Source: Fibrobacter sp. (GTDB lineage Bacteria; Fibrobacterota; Fibrobacteria; Fibrobacterales; Fibrobacteraceae). Taken from it: a DNA stretch of 64,000 nucleotides. This document shows positions 25,484 to 35,900 of this stretch, one piece after another. Location: contig JAKSIJ010000003.1 in assembly GCA_024398875.1 (NCBI GenBank), forward strand, positions 62,001-126,000. Reading direction: 5' to 3'. The notes under the pieces are model-generated. The model was given only the letters and a program-made list of their open reading frames with translations. It was not told the DNA's origin and made no database searches. A program made the position numbers and the translations under genes. The first letter of the stretch is position 1. Each line of letters begins with the position of its first letter.

Positions 25484-25510
25484 ATCCGGCTCTTCGAGTC
25501 GGATTTTTTT
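25484..25510 (+). terminator. rho-independent terminator after rpoZ
   Basis: A 9-bp stem ATCCGGCTC/GAGTCGGAT with a TTC loop is followed by six or more T residues. The T-run merges into TATATT at 25510-25515, a likely -10 element of fba. Confidence 0.85.
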
Positions 25511-25576
25511 ATATTGTAACCCGTTAAATCTTTAACCGGCGACCCAGGTCGCCTTACAACTACAAGAGGTAAAACA

Positions 25577-26575
25577 ATGGCAGTTTCTTACAAGGAACTC
25601 GGCTTGGTCAACACCAAGGAAATGTTCGCAAAGGCTGTTGCTGGTGGCTACGCCATCCCGGCTTTCAACTTCAACACCATGGAACAGATGCAGGCTATCG
25701 TGCAGGCTTCCGTTAAGCAGAAGTCTCCGGTGATTATGCAGGTCTCTAAGGGTGCTCGTAACTATGCTAACGGCACCATCCTCCGCTACATGGCCCAGGG
25801 TGCTGTTGAATACGCCAAGGAACTCGGCTGCGCCAATCCGCAGATCGTTCTCCACCTCGACCACGGTGACTCCTTCGAACTCTGCAAGGACTGCATCGAC
25901 AACGGTTTCTCCTCTGTGATGATTGACGGTTCTGCTCTTCCGTACGAAGACAACATCGCCCTCACCAAGAAGGTTGTTGAATACGCTCATCAGTTCGACG
26001 TGACCGTCGAAGCTGAACTCGGCGTTCTCGCCGGTGTCGAAGACGAAGTTGCTTCTGAAGTTTCTCACTACACCAAGCCGGAAGAAGTGATCGACTTCGC
26101 TACCCGTACTGGTTGCGACTCCCTCGCTATCTCCATCGGTACTTCTCACGGTGCTTACAAGTTCAAGCCGGAACAGTGCACTCGCAACGCTGACGGCATC
26201 CTGGTTCCGCCTCCCCTGGCATTCGACGTTCTCGAAGCCATCGAAAAGGAACTCCCGGGCTTCCCCATCGTTCTCCACGGTTCTTCTTCCGTTCCTCAGG
26301 ACGAAGTTAAGACCATCAACGAAAACGGCGGTAAGCTCCCCGATGCAGTTGGTATTCCGGAAGAACAGCTCCGCAAGGCTTCCAAGTCTGCTGTTTGCAA
26401 GATCAACATCGACTCCGACAGCCGTCTCGCTATGACTGCTGCAGTCCGTAAGTACTTCAACGAACACCCGGATCACTTCGACCCGCGTCAGTACCTGAAG
26501 CCGGCTCGCGAAAACATGCAGAAGATGTACGAACACAAGATCGTTGACGTTCTCGGTTCTAACGACAAGCTGTAA
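25577..26575 (+). CDS. fba: class II fructose-bisphosphate aldolase
   Basis: The enzyme splits fructose-1,6-bisphosphate to dihydroxyacetone phosphate and glyceraldehyde-3-phosphate in glycolysis. The 332 residues hold the class II zinc and phosphate motifs LHLDHGD (near 94), EAELGVLAG (near 140), GTSHGAYK (near 190) and VLHGSSS. AGAGG precedes the ATG. Codon use is strongly biased toward a few codons, as expected for high expression. Confidence 0.96.
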   Translation: MAVSYKELGLVNTKEMFAKAVAGGYAIPAFNFNTMEQMQAIVQASVKQKSPVIMQVSKGARNYANGTILRYMAQGAVEYAKELGCANPQIVLHLDHGDSFELCKDCIDNGFSSVMIDGSALPYEDNIALTKKVVEYAHQFDVTVEAELGVLAGVEDEVASEVSHYTKPEEVIDFATRTGCDSLAISIGTSHGAYKFKPEQCTRNADGILVPPPLAFDVLEAIEKELPGFPIVLHGSSSVPQDEVKTINENGGKLPDAVGIPEEQLRKASKSAVCKINIDSDSRLAMTAAVRKYFNEHPDHFDPRQYLKPARENMQKMYEHKIVDVLGSNDKL

Positions 26576-26630
26576 TAGACTGTTTGCGCAAGACTGAACA
26601 AAACTTCGGTCTGCGCACACTCTCGCAATC

Positions 26631-26658
26631 GCCCTCGGCTAATACCCGAGGGCTTTTT
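26631..26658 (+). terminator. rho-independent terminator after fba
   Basis: An 8-bp stem GCCCTCGG/CCGAGGGC is followed by TTTTTG. A further hairpin (TGCGCA-AGAC paired with GTCT-GCGCA) lies earlier in the 3' untranslated region at about 26585-26618. Confidence 0.9.
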
Positions 26659-26726
26659 GTTTACAGATAATTGCTAATTTATCCATACCAAGAGTGCTTT
26701 CATTTGACGAAACTCTCAGTAACGTC

Positions 26727-26760
26727 TCTCATAATTAATAACTCATAATTCATAATTACT
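26727..26760. repeat. AT-rich intergenic repeat (CATAATTAATA type)
   Basis: Three tandem variants of (C)TCATAATTAA/ATTCATAATTA occupy the spacer before the zinc-ribbon gene. The same low-complexity unit appears at 18.9, 36.6, 36.7 and 42.8 kb. Confidence 0.55.
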
Positions 26761-26762
26761 CT

Positions 26763-27014
26763 ATGTATTGTCCTCACTGCGGCGCCGAACTTAAACCAGG
26801 CGCAAAATTCTGCCCCCACTGCGGCAGCGACAAGAACACCGGCTGGAAAGACGGTGCTGAATTCGTCGACGAGGAACTCCCCGACTACGACGAAATCGTG
26901 GAGAATGAATTCGGTGTGGATGCAAGCGGCAAGAAGGTGCGCAAGCAAAGTCCTTTTGTCGTGATAGCGGCAATCATTGTGGCGCTAGCCTTTATCGCAG
27001 GCTTCGTTCTTTAA
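26763..27014 (+). CDS. zinc-ribbon protein with C-terminal membrane anchor
   Basis: The 83-residue protein starts with a double zinc-ribbon motif (CPHCGAELKPGAKFCPHCGS) and ends with one transmembrane helix. It has no Shine-Dalgarno sequence. Its stop codon overlaps that of the convergent kinase gene by 3 nt. Function is unknown. Confidence 0.7.
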   Translation: MYCPHCGAELKPGAKFCPHCGSDKNTGWKDGAEFVDEELPDYDEIVENEFGVDASGKKVRKQSPFVVIAAIIVALAFIAGFVL

Positions 27015-30000
27015 GCAATCGTCTTTTCCAACTGATTGACGGTTTCTTCGGCTTCCGTGAAGTCGTAATCGTCCACCTGGTCTTTGAGCTTGCGGATAAG
27101 GGCATCTTGTGCTTTCTCAAAGGCAATGCCTTCGATGGAATCCAGAATGCGCTTGCATTGCGTGGCAGAGCAGGAATCAATAGCAGTTTTGAGTTCCTCG
27201 ATTGCGGTCGTGAGTTTTTCCTTGGCTTGAGGATCCTGCTTCTTGGGAGCCGCAGAGGTCTGGTCAGAGGCGATATTCCCGAGAGCATGTGACAATCCGT
27301 CCACAAGTTCCTGAAGAGCCTTCTCAAACGCATTGAATTCTTCTGCGTTGAACTCGCCCTTGGAAAGAGAGGTTTCCACCGCAAGACCGAGACTTTGAAC
27401 ATGGGTGGCACCAATCGTTCCACTAAGTCCCTTGACCGTATGCGCGACTCGTGTAGCTTCCTCGAATTTAGAAGCCTCCACAAGTTTACGCAGTTCCACA
27501 AATCGGGTGCCATAATCCCGAACAAAGCCTTGAAGAATCTTGAGATAGAGGGTACGATTACTATTGGCGTGATACAAGCCAGCAGCGGCGTCGAATTCCG
27601 GAATGCGTTCAAACCGCGCCACAAATTCACTGTCATTGCCGGCAAGTTGCGTCGATTCGCCGGCGACAACCGTTGTTGCTTGTGCCTGAGGAGCTTCGGC
27701 GGCAACGGGCAGGAATTTCGCCAGTTCTTCGTACAGAACCACTGGATCGATGGGCTTTACAATATGGGAATTCATGCCCGCTTCAAAGCATTCTTCCTTA
27801 TCCTTCTGGAAGGCTCTTGCACTCATTGCGAGAATAGGAACTTTTCTGAAGTAAGGATCACTCTTATCGCGAATGGCCTTCGTTGCCGTGAGTCCATCCA
27901 TAATAGGCATCTGGATATCCATCAAGACCAAATCAAATTCATCCTTCTTGAGAACATCCAAGGCTTCCTTACCATTGTTCGCCACCATGGTGGTGAGGCC
28001 CACGCTACTGAGGAGAGACACCGCCAATTCCTGGTTCATGGGATTATCTTCCACCAGGAGGATCTTTGCATCCTGGAAGTAGATTTTCCGTTTTTCTTTT
28101 TTGACGGCCTTTTGATAGGTGGACTCCATGCCCACGGCTTCTTGAATGGCACTGAGTAGCGAACTTATCTGCAAGGGTTTTGCAACACAGCTGTTGTAGC
28201 CCAACTTTTCTGCCTTCGTGCGCTGAGCGTCTTCAAAATGGAGCGGATGCATCAGAACTTTAGGAATCTTCTGCATGGATTTTGGCAGGCCCTTCACGAA
28301 GTCAAGTCCGTTAATCATGGGCATCTGATAATCCACCACAAATACATCGTAAGGCGCTTCCTTGGCGGCTTCATGGGCCTGAATCAAATCGAAGGCTTCG
28401 TCTGCGGAGGCGGCCTCTTCCACCACACATTGCAGCTTGTCAAAGATATGGCGAAGAACGGCACGAAGGTTTGCACAATCGTCCACCAGAAGGATGTTCT
28501 TCCCTCTAAACTGGGTTGCAGATTTCCACTTGGGCTCCCCTGCCTGAGGAGCAACAGGAAGCGTTAGCGTGAAGAAGAATCGAGAGCCGACGCCAGAGGT
28601 GCTTTCCACCTGAATCTGGCCACCCATGAGTTCCACAAGAGATTTTGAAATTACAAGTCCGAGGCCTGTTCCGCCATATTTGCGTGTGGTGCTGCCATCG
28701 GCTTGAGTAAAGGCATTGAACAAGCGGCCCAGCTGTTCTGGCGTCATGCCGATACCAGTATCCTTCACGCTGAAGGCCATGCGAACGCTGGTATCTGTCT
28801 TCTGTTCCAACTCTACACGAAGAGTAATGTCCCCTTTTTCTGTAAACTTGGTGGCGTTATTTACCAGATTAGTGAAAATTTGAGAAAGACGCAGGGGGTC
28901 GCCCATCAGCACTTCCGGTATATCAGGATCCACGTCCACAATAAGTTCAATGGGTCTACCCGCAATGCGAACTTCAGCCAGGGCGGCCACTTCGCTGATG
29001 GTATCCTGCAGGGAGAACTGGGTCACTTCTAGTTCCTGCTTCTTGGCCTCAATCTTGGAGAAGTCCAAAATATTGTTGATAATGCCGAGAAGAGATTTTG
29101 CCGCAGAACTGATGCGGTCCACAAAACCATGCTGCCGCTCATTCAAATCTGTTTCCGAAATCAAATGCGCCATGCCGATGATGGCGTTCATCGGCGTGCG
29201 AATTTCATGACTCATGTTGGCTAGAAATTCACTCTTCGCCTGGGTGGCCTGTTCCGCAATTTCTCGAGCCTCCATGACTTCAGAAATATCAATCATGGAA
29301 AGCATGTGTCCCACCACAGAATCCTGCACTTTCAAGGTGACGGCTTCTCCGCGGAACCAAATTTCATTCCGCCCATCCGGGGATTTTATCTGGAACGAGT
29401 CCTTCCAGGTTTCACGCTGGTTAAAGGCTTTATTCAAGGCATCAACCACTTCCTCTTTCATGCCACAGGTCTTCAAATCGTTGAGAGAAAGACCGATGAG
29501 GTTTCGCCATTCACGACCAAAGATATCCGCCAGCTGTTTTGACATGTACTTGATGCGACAATTACGGTCAAAAATGAGAAGGAGGGAGCGGTCAGCGGAG
29601 AGCATGATGGTATCTAGAATGGTATCCTTCTGAATGCCAGAAGTTACATCCGTAATCATAAAGAGGAAGCGCATGGAACCATCATCTTCCACCAAAATTT
29701 GGAAGGATATGTTCCACCAAGATTCTTCGCCCTTTGTGCTCTTTACCATTACCAGAGTATTGCGTTCACTGGGATGAAGTTCTCCGCCCATAGCAACCTT
29801 CATGGCAAATTTCTTGAACTGGTCTGAAGGAAGGTATTTCCAAAGGATATCCCCCTTCATATCTTCCCCATCGTTCAAAAATTCCATCACATTGGCGCTA
29901 GCATGAAGAATATCAAAGCCATCGGTCGTCAAGATGAGGGTAAAGTTCTGATTCGCAAGAAGAGTATCAAACAAAGTACTGGAACTTACACTTTCATTCA

Positions 30001-30985
30001 AATCCTTAAGAATGAGCCAGCGGAAAAGAACCTGACCGAGAACACCAGCAATAATCATCAAAAGAAGCACCGCGAAAGTAACAAGAAGCATAATCTTGGT
30101 CAAATCTTCTTTCAGCTTGGCCACCACCTTGTTCTGCTGAATCACATGCACCACATAGAAGGAGGCGTTCTTCATGGGAGTCGCCATAAAGATGAAATTT
30201 CGCCGATGTTGGTCTATCTTTTCAAAACGGAACACCTTCCCATACATCAAAGAGACTTTAGACAAATCTTCACTAATCATGGAAAGCATATCGGCTATGC
30301 TATCTTGCGTAATCTTGGAAAGATTTGTCTCGTAGGGATAGTAGGTGTAGATATTATCATTGGTTTTATCGATAAGGACAGAAACACCACCTTCTTCTCT
30401 GGCAACCCCTGCAAGAGTGGAGCGAACCTTCTGCAAATCCAAATCCTCAGCAATAACGCCCTTTATCTGATTACCCTTTCCATAGATGGGATAAGAGTAT
30501 GTCATCACATTTTTTTTCAATGACGTCTTGATATATGGGCCCGTTACAGCAAAACCTTTATTGCGTGCTGCTTCTAGATACCAGCCCTTGGTTCGTACTT
30601 CCGAGACAGAGGCGTCTAATTTTTCACCTTGAGCACTGATATATTCGCCATCAGATGTTCCAAAATAAGCATCTACAATTTCCTCCCTACCCAGCATCTG
30701 TTTTGCAAGAATAGAACGAGCACCCTGTTTGGAAGCCTGCTGTACCCGTTTGGGAATGCGTAAGAACTCTTCCTCAGTTTGGCTAAGGAAGCCTTCGCAT
30801 TCCGCCACCGTTTTTCGCAAGGCACTTTCAGTGCTGTTGTATGCTGTGGAAATAAGTGTGGATTTGATGTAGAAGAAGAAAATGAGGATAAGGGCCACCG
30901 CCGCCAAAAGAACGGGCACCGTATAAACAAGTGAAATTCGCCAGCTCAGCTGACGCCGCTTGCTATTTAACGAATTGTGGCTCAA
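27011..30985 (-). CDS. hybrid sensor histidine kinase with Cache, PAS, two receiver and Hpt domains
   Basis: Domain order in the 1324 residues: TM1 (18-40), a periplasmic Cache-type sensor (about 50-290), TM2 (298-320), two PAS domains (about 340-450 and 460-575), HisKA with MSHEIRTPMN (His593), HATPase (about 700-812, KDTGIGMTPEQLGRLF and GGTGLGLVIS), receiver 1 (Asp885), receiver 2 (Asp1023) and Hpt (His1182, AHTVKGLSGTIGA). It is a phosphorelay protein sensing a small extracellular ligand. Receiver 1 has VLMHPLHF where a conserved Thr/Ser is expected. The start is a TTG overlapping the response-regulator stop (TTGA), with AAGGA 9 nt upstream. Confidence 0.92.
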   Translation of the reverse strand: MSHNSLNSKRRQLSWRISLVYTVPVLLAAVALILIFFFYIKSTLISTAYNSTESALRKTVAECEGFLSQTEEEFLRIPKRVQQASKQGARSILAKQMLGREEIVDAYFGTSDGEYISAQGEKLDASVSEVRTKGWYLEAARNKGFAVTGPYIKTSLKKNVMTYSYPIYGKGNQIKGVIAEDLDLQKVRSTLAGVAREEGGVSVLIDKTNDNIYTYYPYETNLSKITQDSIADMLSMISEDLSKVSLMYGKVFRFEKIDQHRRNFIFMATPMKNASFYVVHVIQQNKVVAKLKEDLTKIMLLVTFAVLLLMIIAGVLGQVLFRWLILKDLNESVSSSTLFDTLLANQNFTLILTTDGFDILHASANVMEFLNDGEDMKGDILWKYLPSDQFKKFAMKVAMGGELHPSERNTLVMVKSTKGEESWWNISFQILVEDDGSMRFLFMITDVTSGIQKDTILDTIMLSADRSLLLIFDRNCRIKYMSKQLADIFGREWRNLIGLSLNDLKTCGMKEEVVDALNKAFNQRETWKDSFQIKSPDGRNEIWFRGEAVTLKVQDSVVGHMLSMIDISEVMEAREIAEQATQAKSEFLANMSHEIRTPMNAIIGMAHLISETDLNERQHGFVDRISSAAKSLLGIINNILDFSKIEAKKQELEVTQFSLQDTISEVAALAEVRIAGRPIELIVDVDPDIPEVLMGDPLRLSQIFTNLVNNATKFTEKGDITLRVELEQKTDTSVRMAFSVKDTGIGMTPEQLGRLFNAFTQADGSTTRKYGGTGLGLVISKSLVELMGGQIQVESTSGVGSRFFFTLTLPVAPQAGEPKWKSATQFRGKNILLVDDCANLRAVLRHIFDKLQCVVEEAASADEAFDLIQAHEAAKEAPYDVFVVDYQMPMINGLDFVKGLPKSMQKIPKVLMHPLHFEDAQRTKAEKLGYNSCVAKPLQISSLLSAIQEAVGMESTYQKAVKKEKRKIYFQDAKILLVEDNPMNQELAVSLLSSVGLTTMVANNGKEALDVLKKDEFDLVLMDIQMPIMDGLTATKAIRDKSDPYFRKVPILAMSARAFQKDKEECFEAGMNSHIVKPIDPVVLYEELAKFLPVAAEAPQAQATTVVAGESTQLAGNDSEFVARFERIPEFDAAAGLYHANSNRTLYLKILQGFVRDYGTRFVELRKLVEASKFEEATRVAHTVKGLSGTIGATHVQSLGLAVETSLSKGEFNAEEFNAFEKALQELVDGLSHALGNIASDQTSAAPKKQDPQAKEKLTTAIEELKTAIDSCSATQCKRILDSIEGIAFEKAQDALIRKLKDQVDDYDFTEAEETVNQLEKTIA

Positions 30986-32052
30986 GTGGAACTATCCTTA
31001 AATTTTTCGTAGGTTGCTGGAAGTGTATCGGCAATTTTCAAGAACGCATCCACCACATCGGGGTCGAACTGGGTCCCCTTCCCTTTCACGATTTCCTGCA
31101 CGGCAACTTCATGAGGGAAAGGTTCCTTATACGGCCTGCGGGAGACAAGGGCATCGTAAACATCCGCCACAGACATAAGGCGTGCGCCCACGGGGATTTC
31201 ATCGCCCTTCAATTTGTTGGGGTAACCCATGCCGTCAAAGCGCTCGTGATGCCCAAGAGCAATGTCTGCCGCAATCTGCACCATGGGGTTGTTGTCCAGT
31301 TCCTTTGTGGCTTCCAGAAGCACATCATGGCCCATCTTTGGGTGTACGCTCATGATTTCACGCTCCTCCGGAGTGAGGCGGCCCGGCTTGCGAAGAATTT
31401 CATCCTGAATGCCCACCTTGCCGATATCGTGAAGAGGTGCCGCCGTAGCATAATAATCCACATACTCGTTGGAGGGAATGAATTTTGCAAACCGCGGATG
31501 GTTCCGCAGTTGTTCAGCCAGCTGTTGGACGATAATCTGGGTCCGCTTGATGTGCTCCCCCGTTTCCGGGTCGCGGTATTCCGCAAGAGCGCCGAGGCTC
31601 GTAAGCATCACTTTCAAAGTCTTGCGCAAATCGGCAGTCTTTTCTTCCACTAGTTCGTGAAGATGGTCCCGCTGGCGCTTGTATTCCAGCTGGTTCTTGA
31701 TGCGGAGGCGGACCAAATCCGGAGAGAAGGGCTTCCCGATGTAATCCACTGCACCCAGGTTGAGGCCAATCTGCTCACTCTGAGAATCCGACTTTGCCGT
31801 GAGGAAAATAACCGGAGTCCCTCCAAGGATGCCCTGGCTCTTCATTTCCCGAAGAGTTTCATACCCATCCATTTCGGGCATCATCACATCCAAAAGAATC
31901 AAATCCGGATGAACTTTCTGGGTCAAGGCAAGTGCCTTCTTCCCATTCAAAGCCACAAAAACATCATAATCATTAGAAAGGATGCCCTCCAAAACCTCGA
32001 TATTGGTCTTGGTGTCATCCACTACAAGAATCTTGGCGCGATACTGGTCCAT
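30982..32052 (-). CDS. response regulator with HD-GYP domain
   Basis: The 356-residue protein has an N-terminal receiver domain (VVDD pair, Asp55 in LILLDVMMPEMDG, Lys in IGKPF) and a C-terminal HD-GYP phosphodiesterase domain (PLHDIGKVGI; HHERFDGMGYPNKLKG). HD-GYP proteins degrade cyclic di-GMP. Overlap by 4 nt with the hybrid kinase shows they form a signalling pair. The ATG at 32052 was chosen because earlier frame content has no domain and TATATT ends 7 nt before this ATG, with no Shine-Dalgarno sequence. Confidence 0.9.
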   Translation of the reverse strand: MDQYRAKILVVDDTKTNIEVLEGILSNDYDVFVALNGKKALALTQKVHPDLILLDVMMPEMDGYETLREMKSQGILGGTPVIFLTAKSDSQSEQIGLNLGAVDYIGKPFSPDLVRLRIKNQLEYKRQRDHLHELVEEKTADLRKTLKVMLTSLGALAEYRDPETGEHIKRTQIIVQQLAEQLRNHPRFAKFIPSNEYVDYYATAAPLHDIGKVGIQDEILRKPGRLTPEEREIMSVHPKMGHDVLLEATKELDNNPMVQIAADIALGHHERFDGMGYPNKLKGDEIPVGARLMSVADVYDALVSRRPYKEPFPHEVAVQEIVKGKGTQFDPDVVDAFLKIADTLPATYEKFKDSST

Positions 32053-32134
32053 ATATATGAATATAGTGAAAATCCCCATTTTTGGGGTGGAAATCGATGT
32101 TCCAAGTTGGAATAAGTGGGTTGGCAGCGGACGC

Positions 32135-32761
32135 CTAGAGTTTCGCGGCCCTGGAAAGCTTGATGAAGGCATTCACCGGGTCGGCGTAGTTCCAGATGCC
32201 ACCCAGGAGGGAAATCCCTGAAAGGGGAAGCTTTTTTACCTCTGGCAGGTTGCTTTCGTCTACCCCACCCCAGCCAATCAGCGGAATTCTTGCAGAAATC
32301 GGAGCCAATTTGGCAGCTAGTTCTTCCAAAGTGGCGTCTTTGGTGAGATATTGGAATGGGTCTGCTGCAAATTCAGAGGGGAAAATGGGGCCGACGAGAG
32401 CTCCGCTGAGCCATTCCGGCAGGTTCTGCAGTTCGTCAAGCGTGCGACAGAAGGCCACCGTACTCACGCGCTTCCAAGATTCCGGCACCGCTCCCGTGAG
32501 AGTGCGGGCTTCGCAAATTGAGCCCCGGACATCAAACTGGTCTGCCAAATCCGGCGTGCCTCGGACCCAAACCTTGTCCTTGAATTCCTCCGGGAGCGAA
32601 AGAATCCAGCGCTCGTAGGTGAAGTCTGTAGCCTGGTGGTTCACACCCGGCCCGCGCTTGTAAAGAATCAAGCGGGAAAGACCCCGATGGAACATTTCCT
32701 CGATTTGGTCGTACTCTCCGGCAAAATCATCCGGGCATGTAGAAAGCCAGACTTTGAGCAT
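32135..32761 (-). CDS. ThiE/TenI-family protein (thiamine phosphate synthase-like)
   Basis: The 208-residue protein shows the TMP-synthase/TenI barrel pattern in its second half (GALVGPIFPSEF, IPLIGWGGVDESNL, GISLLGGIW). The N-terminal half is diverged, and the pyrophosphate-binding residues of true ThiE are not evident. It may be a TenI-like paralogue rather than an active thiamine phosphate synthase. TATATT ends 6 nt before the ATG and there is no Shine-Dalgarno sequence. Confidence 0.65.
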   Translation of the reverse strand: MLKVWLSTCPDDFAGEYDQIEEMFHRGLSRLILYKRGPGVNHQATDFTYERWILSLPEEFKDKVWVRGTPDLADQFDVRGSICEARTLTGAVPESWKRVSTVAFCRTLDELQNLPEWLSGALVGPIFPSEFAADPFQYLTKDATLEELAAKLAPISARIPLIGWGGVDESNLPEVKKLPLSGISLLGGIWNYADPVNAFIKLSRAAKL

Positions 32762-32993
32762 GATGAAAATATAGGTTTTTCATGCGAACGACTAACAGCC
32801 ACAAGATGTTTACTTTTGTTTACATTAAATGTCGAAAATGCCTAAAATGCAGTATTTTTTAGCAATTAGACTTATCATTCCAATCCATTTCTATTTAATT
32901 TTACCCATGGATTTTTGCACCGGTTTGTGGCAAAACACGGCCGTGTTGTATATGATCGAGTTTTATTAAATAACCTAAAAAATGGAGATGTCC

Positions 32994-35900
32994 ATGGCAA
33001 AGAAGATGATTGCGTGTGACGGTAATGAGGCAACCGCTAACGTTGCGTTTGCAGTTAGCGAAGTTGCTGCTATTTACCCGATTACACCGTCTAGTCCTAT
33101 GGCTGAGCACGCCGATAACTGGAGTGCGGCAGGTAAGAAGAATATTTGGGGTCAGATTCCCCGTGTGTTTGAAATGCAGTCCGAAGGTGGCGCTGCCGGT
33201 ACCGTTCACGGTGCTTTGCAGGCCGGTGCTTTGACCACAACCTTCACCGCTTCCCAGGGTCTTCTCTTGATGATCCCGAACATGTACAAGATCGCTGGCG
33301 AACTTACCCCCACGGTCTTCCATGTGACCGCTCGTGCCCTCGCCAACCAGGGTCTTTCTATTTTCGGTGACCACTCCGACGTCATGGCTTGCCGCCAGAC
33401 CGGTTTTGCAATGCTCGCTTCCTCCTCCGTTCAGGAATGCCAGGACATCGCTCTTGTGGCCCACGCTTCCACTCTCGAAAGCCGCGTGCCGTTTATGCAC
33501 TTCTTCGATGGCTTCCGTACCAGCCACGAAGTGATGAAGATTGAAGCTCTCGAAGATGGCGTTATCCGTAGCGTCATCGACGACAAGTTCGTGAAGGCTT
33601 GCCGCGAACGCTGCCTCACTCCGGACCGCCCGACCATGCGCGGTACCGCTCAGAACCCGGACGTCTACTTCCAGGGCCGCGAAACCGTGAACCCCTTCTA
33701 CAAGAAGGTTCCGGAAATCGTCCAGAAGTACATGGACAAGGTTGCATCCTTCACCGGTCGTCAGTACCACATCGTTGACTACGTTGGCGCACCCGATGCA
33801 GAACGCGTCATCATCTCCATGGGCTCTTCTACCTGCACCATCGGTGACACCGTTAAGTATCTCAACTCCAAGGGCGAAAAGGTCGGTCTCGTAAACGTTC
33901 GTCTGTACCGTCCGTTCCCCATGGAAGCAGTTGTTGCTGCTCTCCCCAAGACCGTCAAGAAGATCGCTGTTCTCGACCGCTGCAAGGAACCGGGTTCCGC
34001 AGGCGAACCGCTCTTCCAGGACGCTCTTACCGCTGTTTCTGAAGCCGTCATGGCAGGCCAGATGGCTATGCCCAAGATGATCGGTGGCCGCTACGGTCTT
34101 TCCTCCAAGGAATTCACCCCGGCTATGGTCAAGGCTATCTTCGACGAACTGAAGCTGGACGCTCCCCGCGCACGCTTCACCGTTGGTATCAACGACGACG
34201 TCTGCAACACCAGCCTCCCCATCGATCCCGACTTCAAGCTGGATTCCGACTTCTTCCAGGCCATGTTCTTCGGTCTGGGCTCCGACGGTACCGTTGGCGC
34301 AAACAAGAACTCCATCAAGATTATCGGTAACGAAACCGAAAACAACGCTCAGGGTTACTTCGTTTACGACTCCAAGAAGTCTGGTTCTATGACCACTTCT
34401 CACCTCCGCTTCGGTAAGAGCATCATCGACGCTCCGTACCTGATCGGTGAAAACGAAGCTGACTTCGTTGCTTGCCACCATACTCCGCATCTCGAATCCG
34501 TGGACATGCTGAAGTATGCAAAGCAGGGCGCAACCTTCCTGGTCAACACCCCGCACTCCGCAGAAACCGTCTGGGATACTTTCCCCCGTCCGGTTCAGGA
34601 AGTCATCATCAAGAAGCAGCTCAAGGTTTACGTCATCGACGCATACGCAGTGGCTGCAAAGACTGGCATGGGCCGTCGCATCAACACTGTGATGCAGACC
34701 TGCTTCTTCTCCAAGCTGGGTAACGTACTCGATTCCGATACCGCTATCAAGTACATCAAGAAGTATGCCGAAAAGACCTACGCCAAGAAGGGTATGGAAG
34801 TGGTCCAGAAGAACTGGGACGCTATCGATGCTTCTCTGGCAAACCTCTTCGAAGTCAAGGTTCCGGCCGCTGTTACCAGCACTAAGGAATTCCGCGCTCC
34901 GATCCACGGCAACGCTCCTGCATTCGTTAACGAAGTTACTGCAGAAATCATCAAGGGCAACGGCGAAAAGCTCCCCGTTTCCAAGATGCCTGTTGACGGT
35001 GTATTCCCCACCGGCACTACCAAGTACGAAAAGCGCGACCTCGCCCTGAACATCCCGTCCTGGAATCCGGACGCTTGCGTACAGTGCGGCAAGTGCGCTA
35101 TGGTCTGCCCCCACGCTGCTATCCGCGTGAAGGTTGTGGACGAATCCGCTGTTGCTAACGCACCGGAAGGCTTCAAGTTCACCGCTGCCAAGGGCTTCAA
35201 GCTCGAAGGCTCCGAAAAGCCCGTATTCGCAATCTCCGTCTCCAGCTACGACTGTACTGGTTGCGGCGTCTGTACTCAGGCTTGTATCGGTAAGGACAAG
35301 AATGAAGAAGGCAAGAAGGCTATCAACATGGTGCCGCAGGAACCCATCAAGGTTCAGGAAGGCAAGTGCTGGGACTTCTTCGTTGACCTCCCCGAATTTG
35401 ACCGCACCAAGGTTAACAAGAACCTTGTCAAGCAGGCTATGCTCCTCGAACCTCTGTTCGAATTCTCCGGCTCCTGCGCAGGCTGTGGCGAAACCGCTTA
35501 CGTCCGTCTCGTTTCTCAGCTCTTCGGCGACCGCATGGTTGTAGCAAACGCAACTGGTTGCTCTTCCATCTACGGTGGTAACCTCCCCACTACTCCGTGG
35601 GCAAAGAACAAGGAAGGCCGCGGTCCGGCTTGGGCTAACAGCTTGTTCGAAGACAACGCTGAATTCGGTCTCGGTATGCGTCTTGCAATCACCAAGCATG
35701 CAAACCAGGCTGTAAGCCTCCTCGAAGCTGTGAACGTTCCTGCCGAACTCAAGGCTAAGCTCACTTCTCAGGATCAGTCCGACGAAGCCGGCATCCAGGC
35801 TCAGCGCGCTAACGTTGCTGAACTGAAGGCTGCTCTCGCTGGTGCAACCGACGAAGCTTCCGTAAGCCTCCGCGACGAATTCGCCGACTACCTGGTCAAG

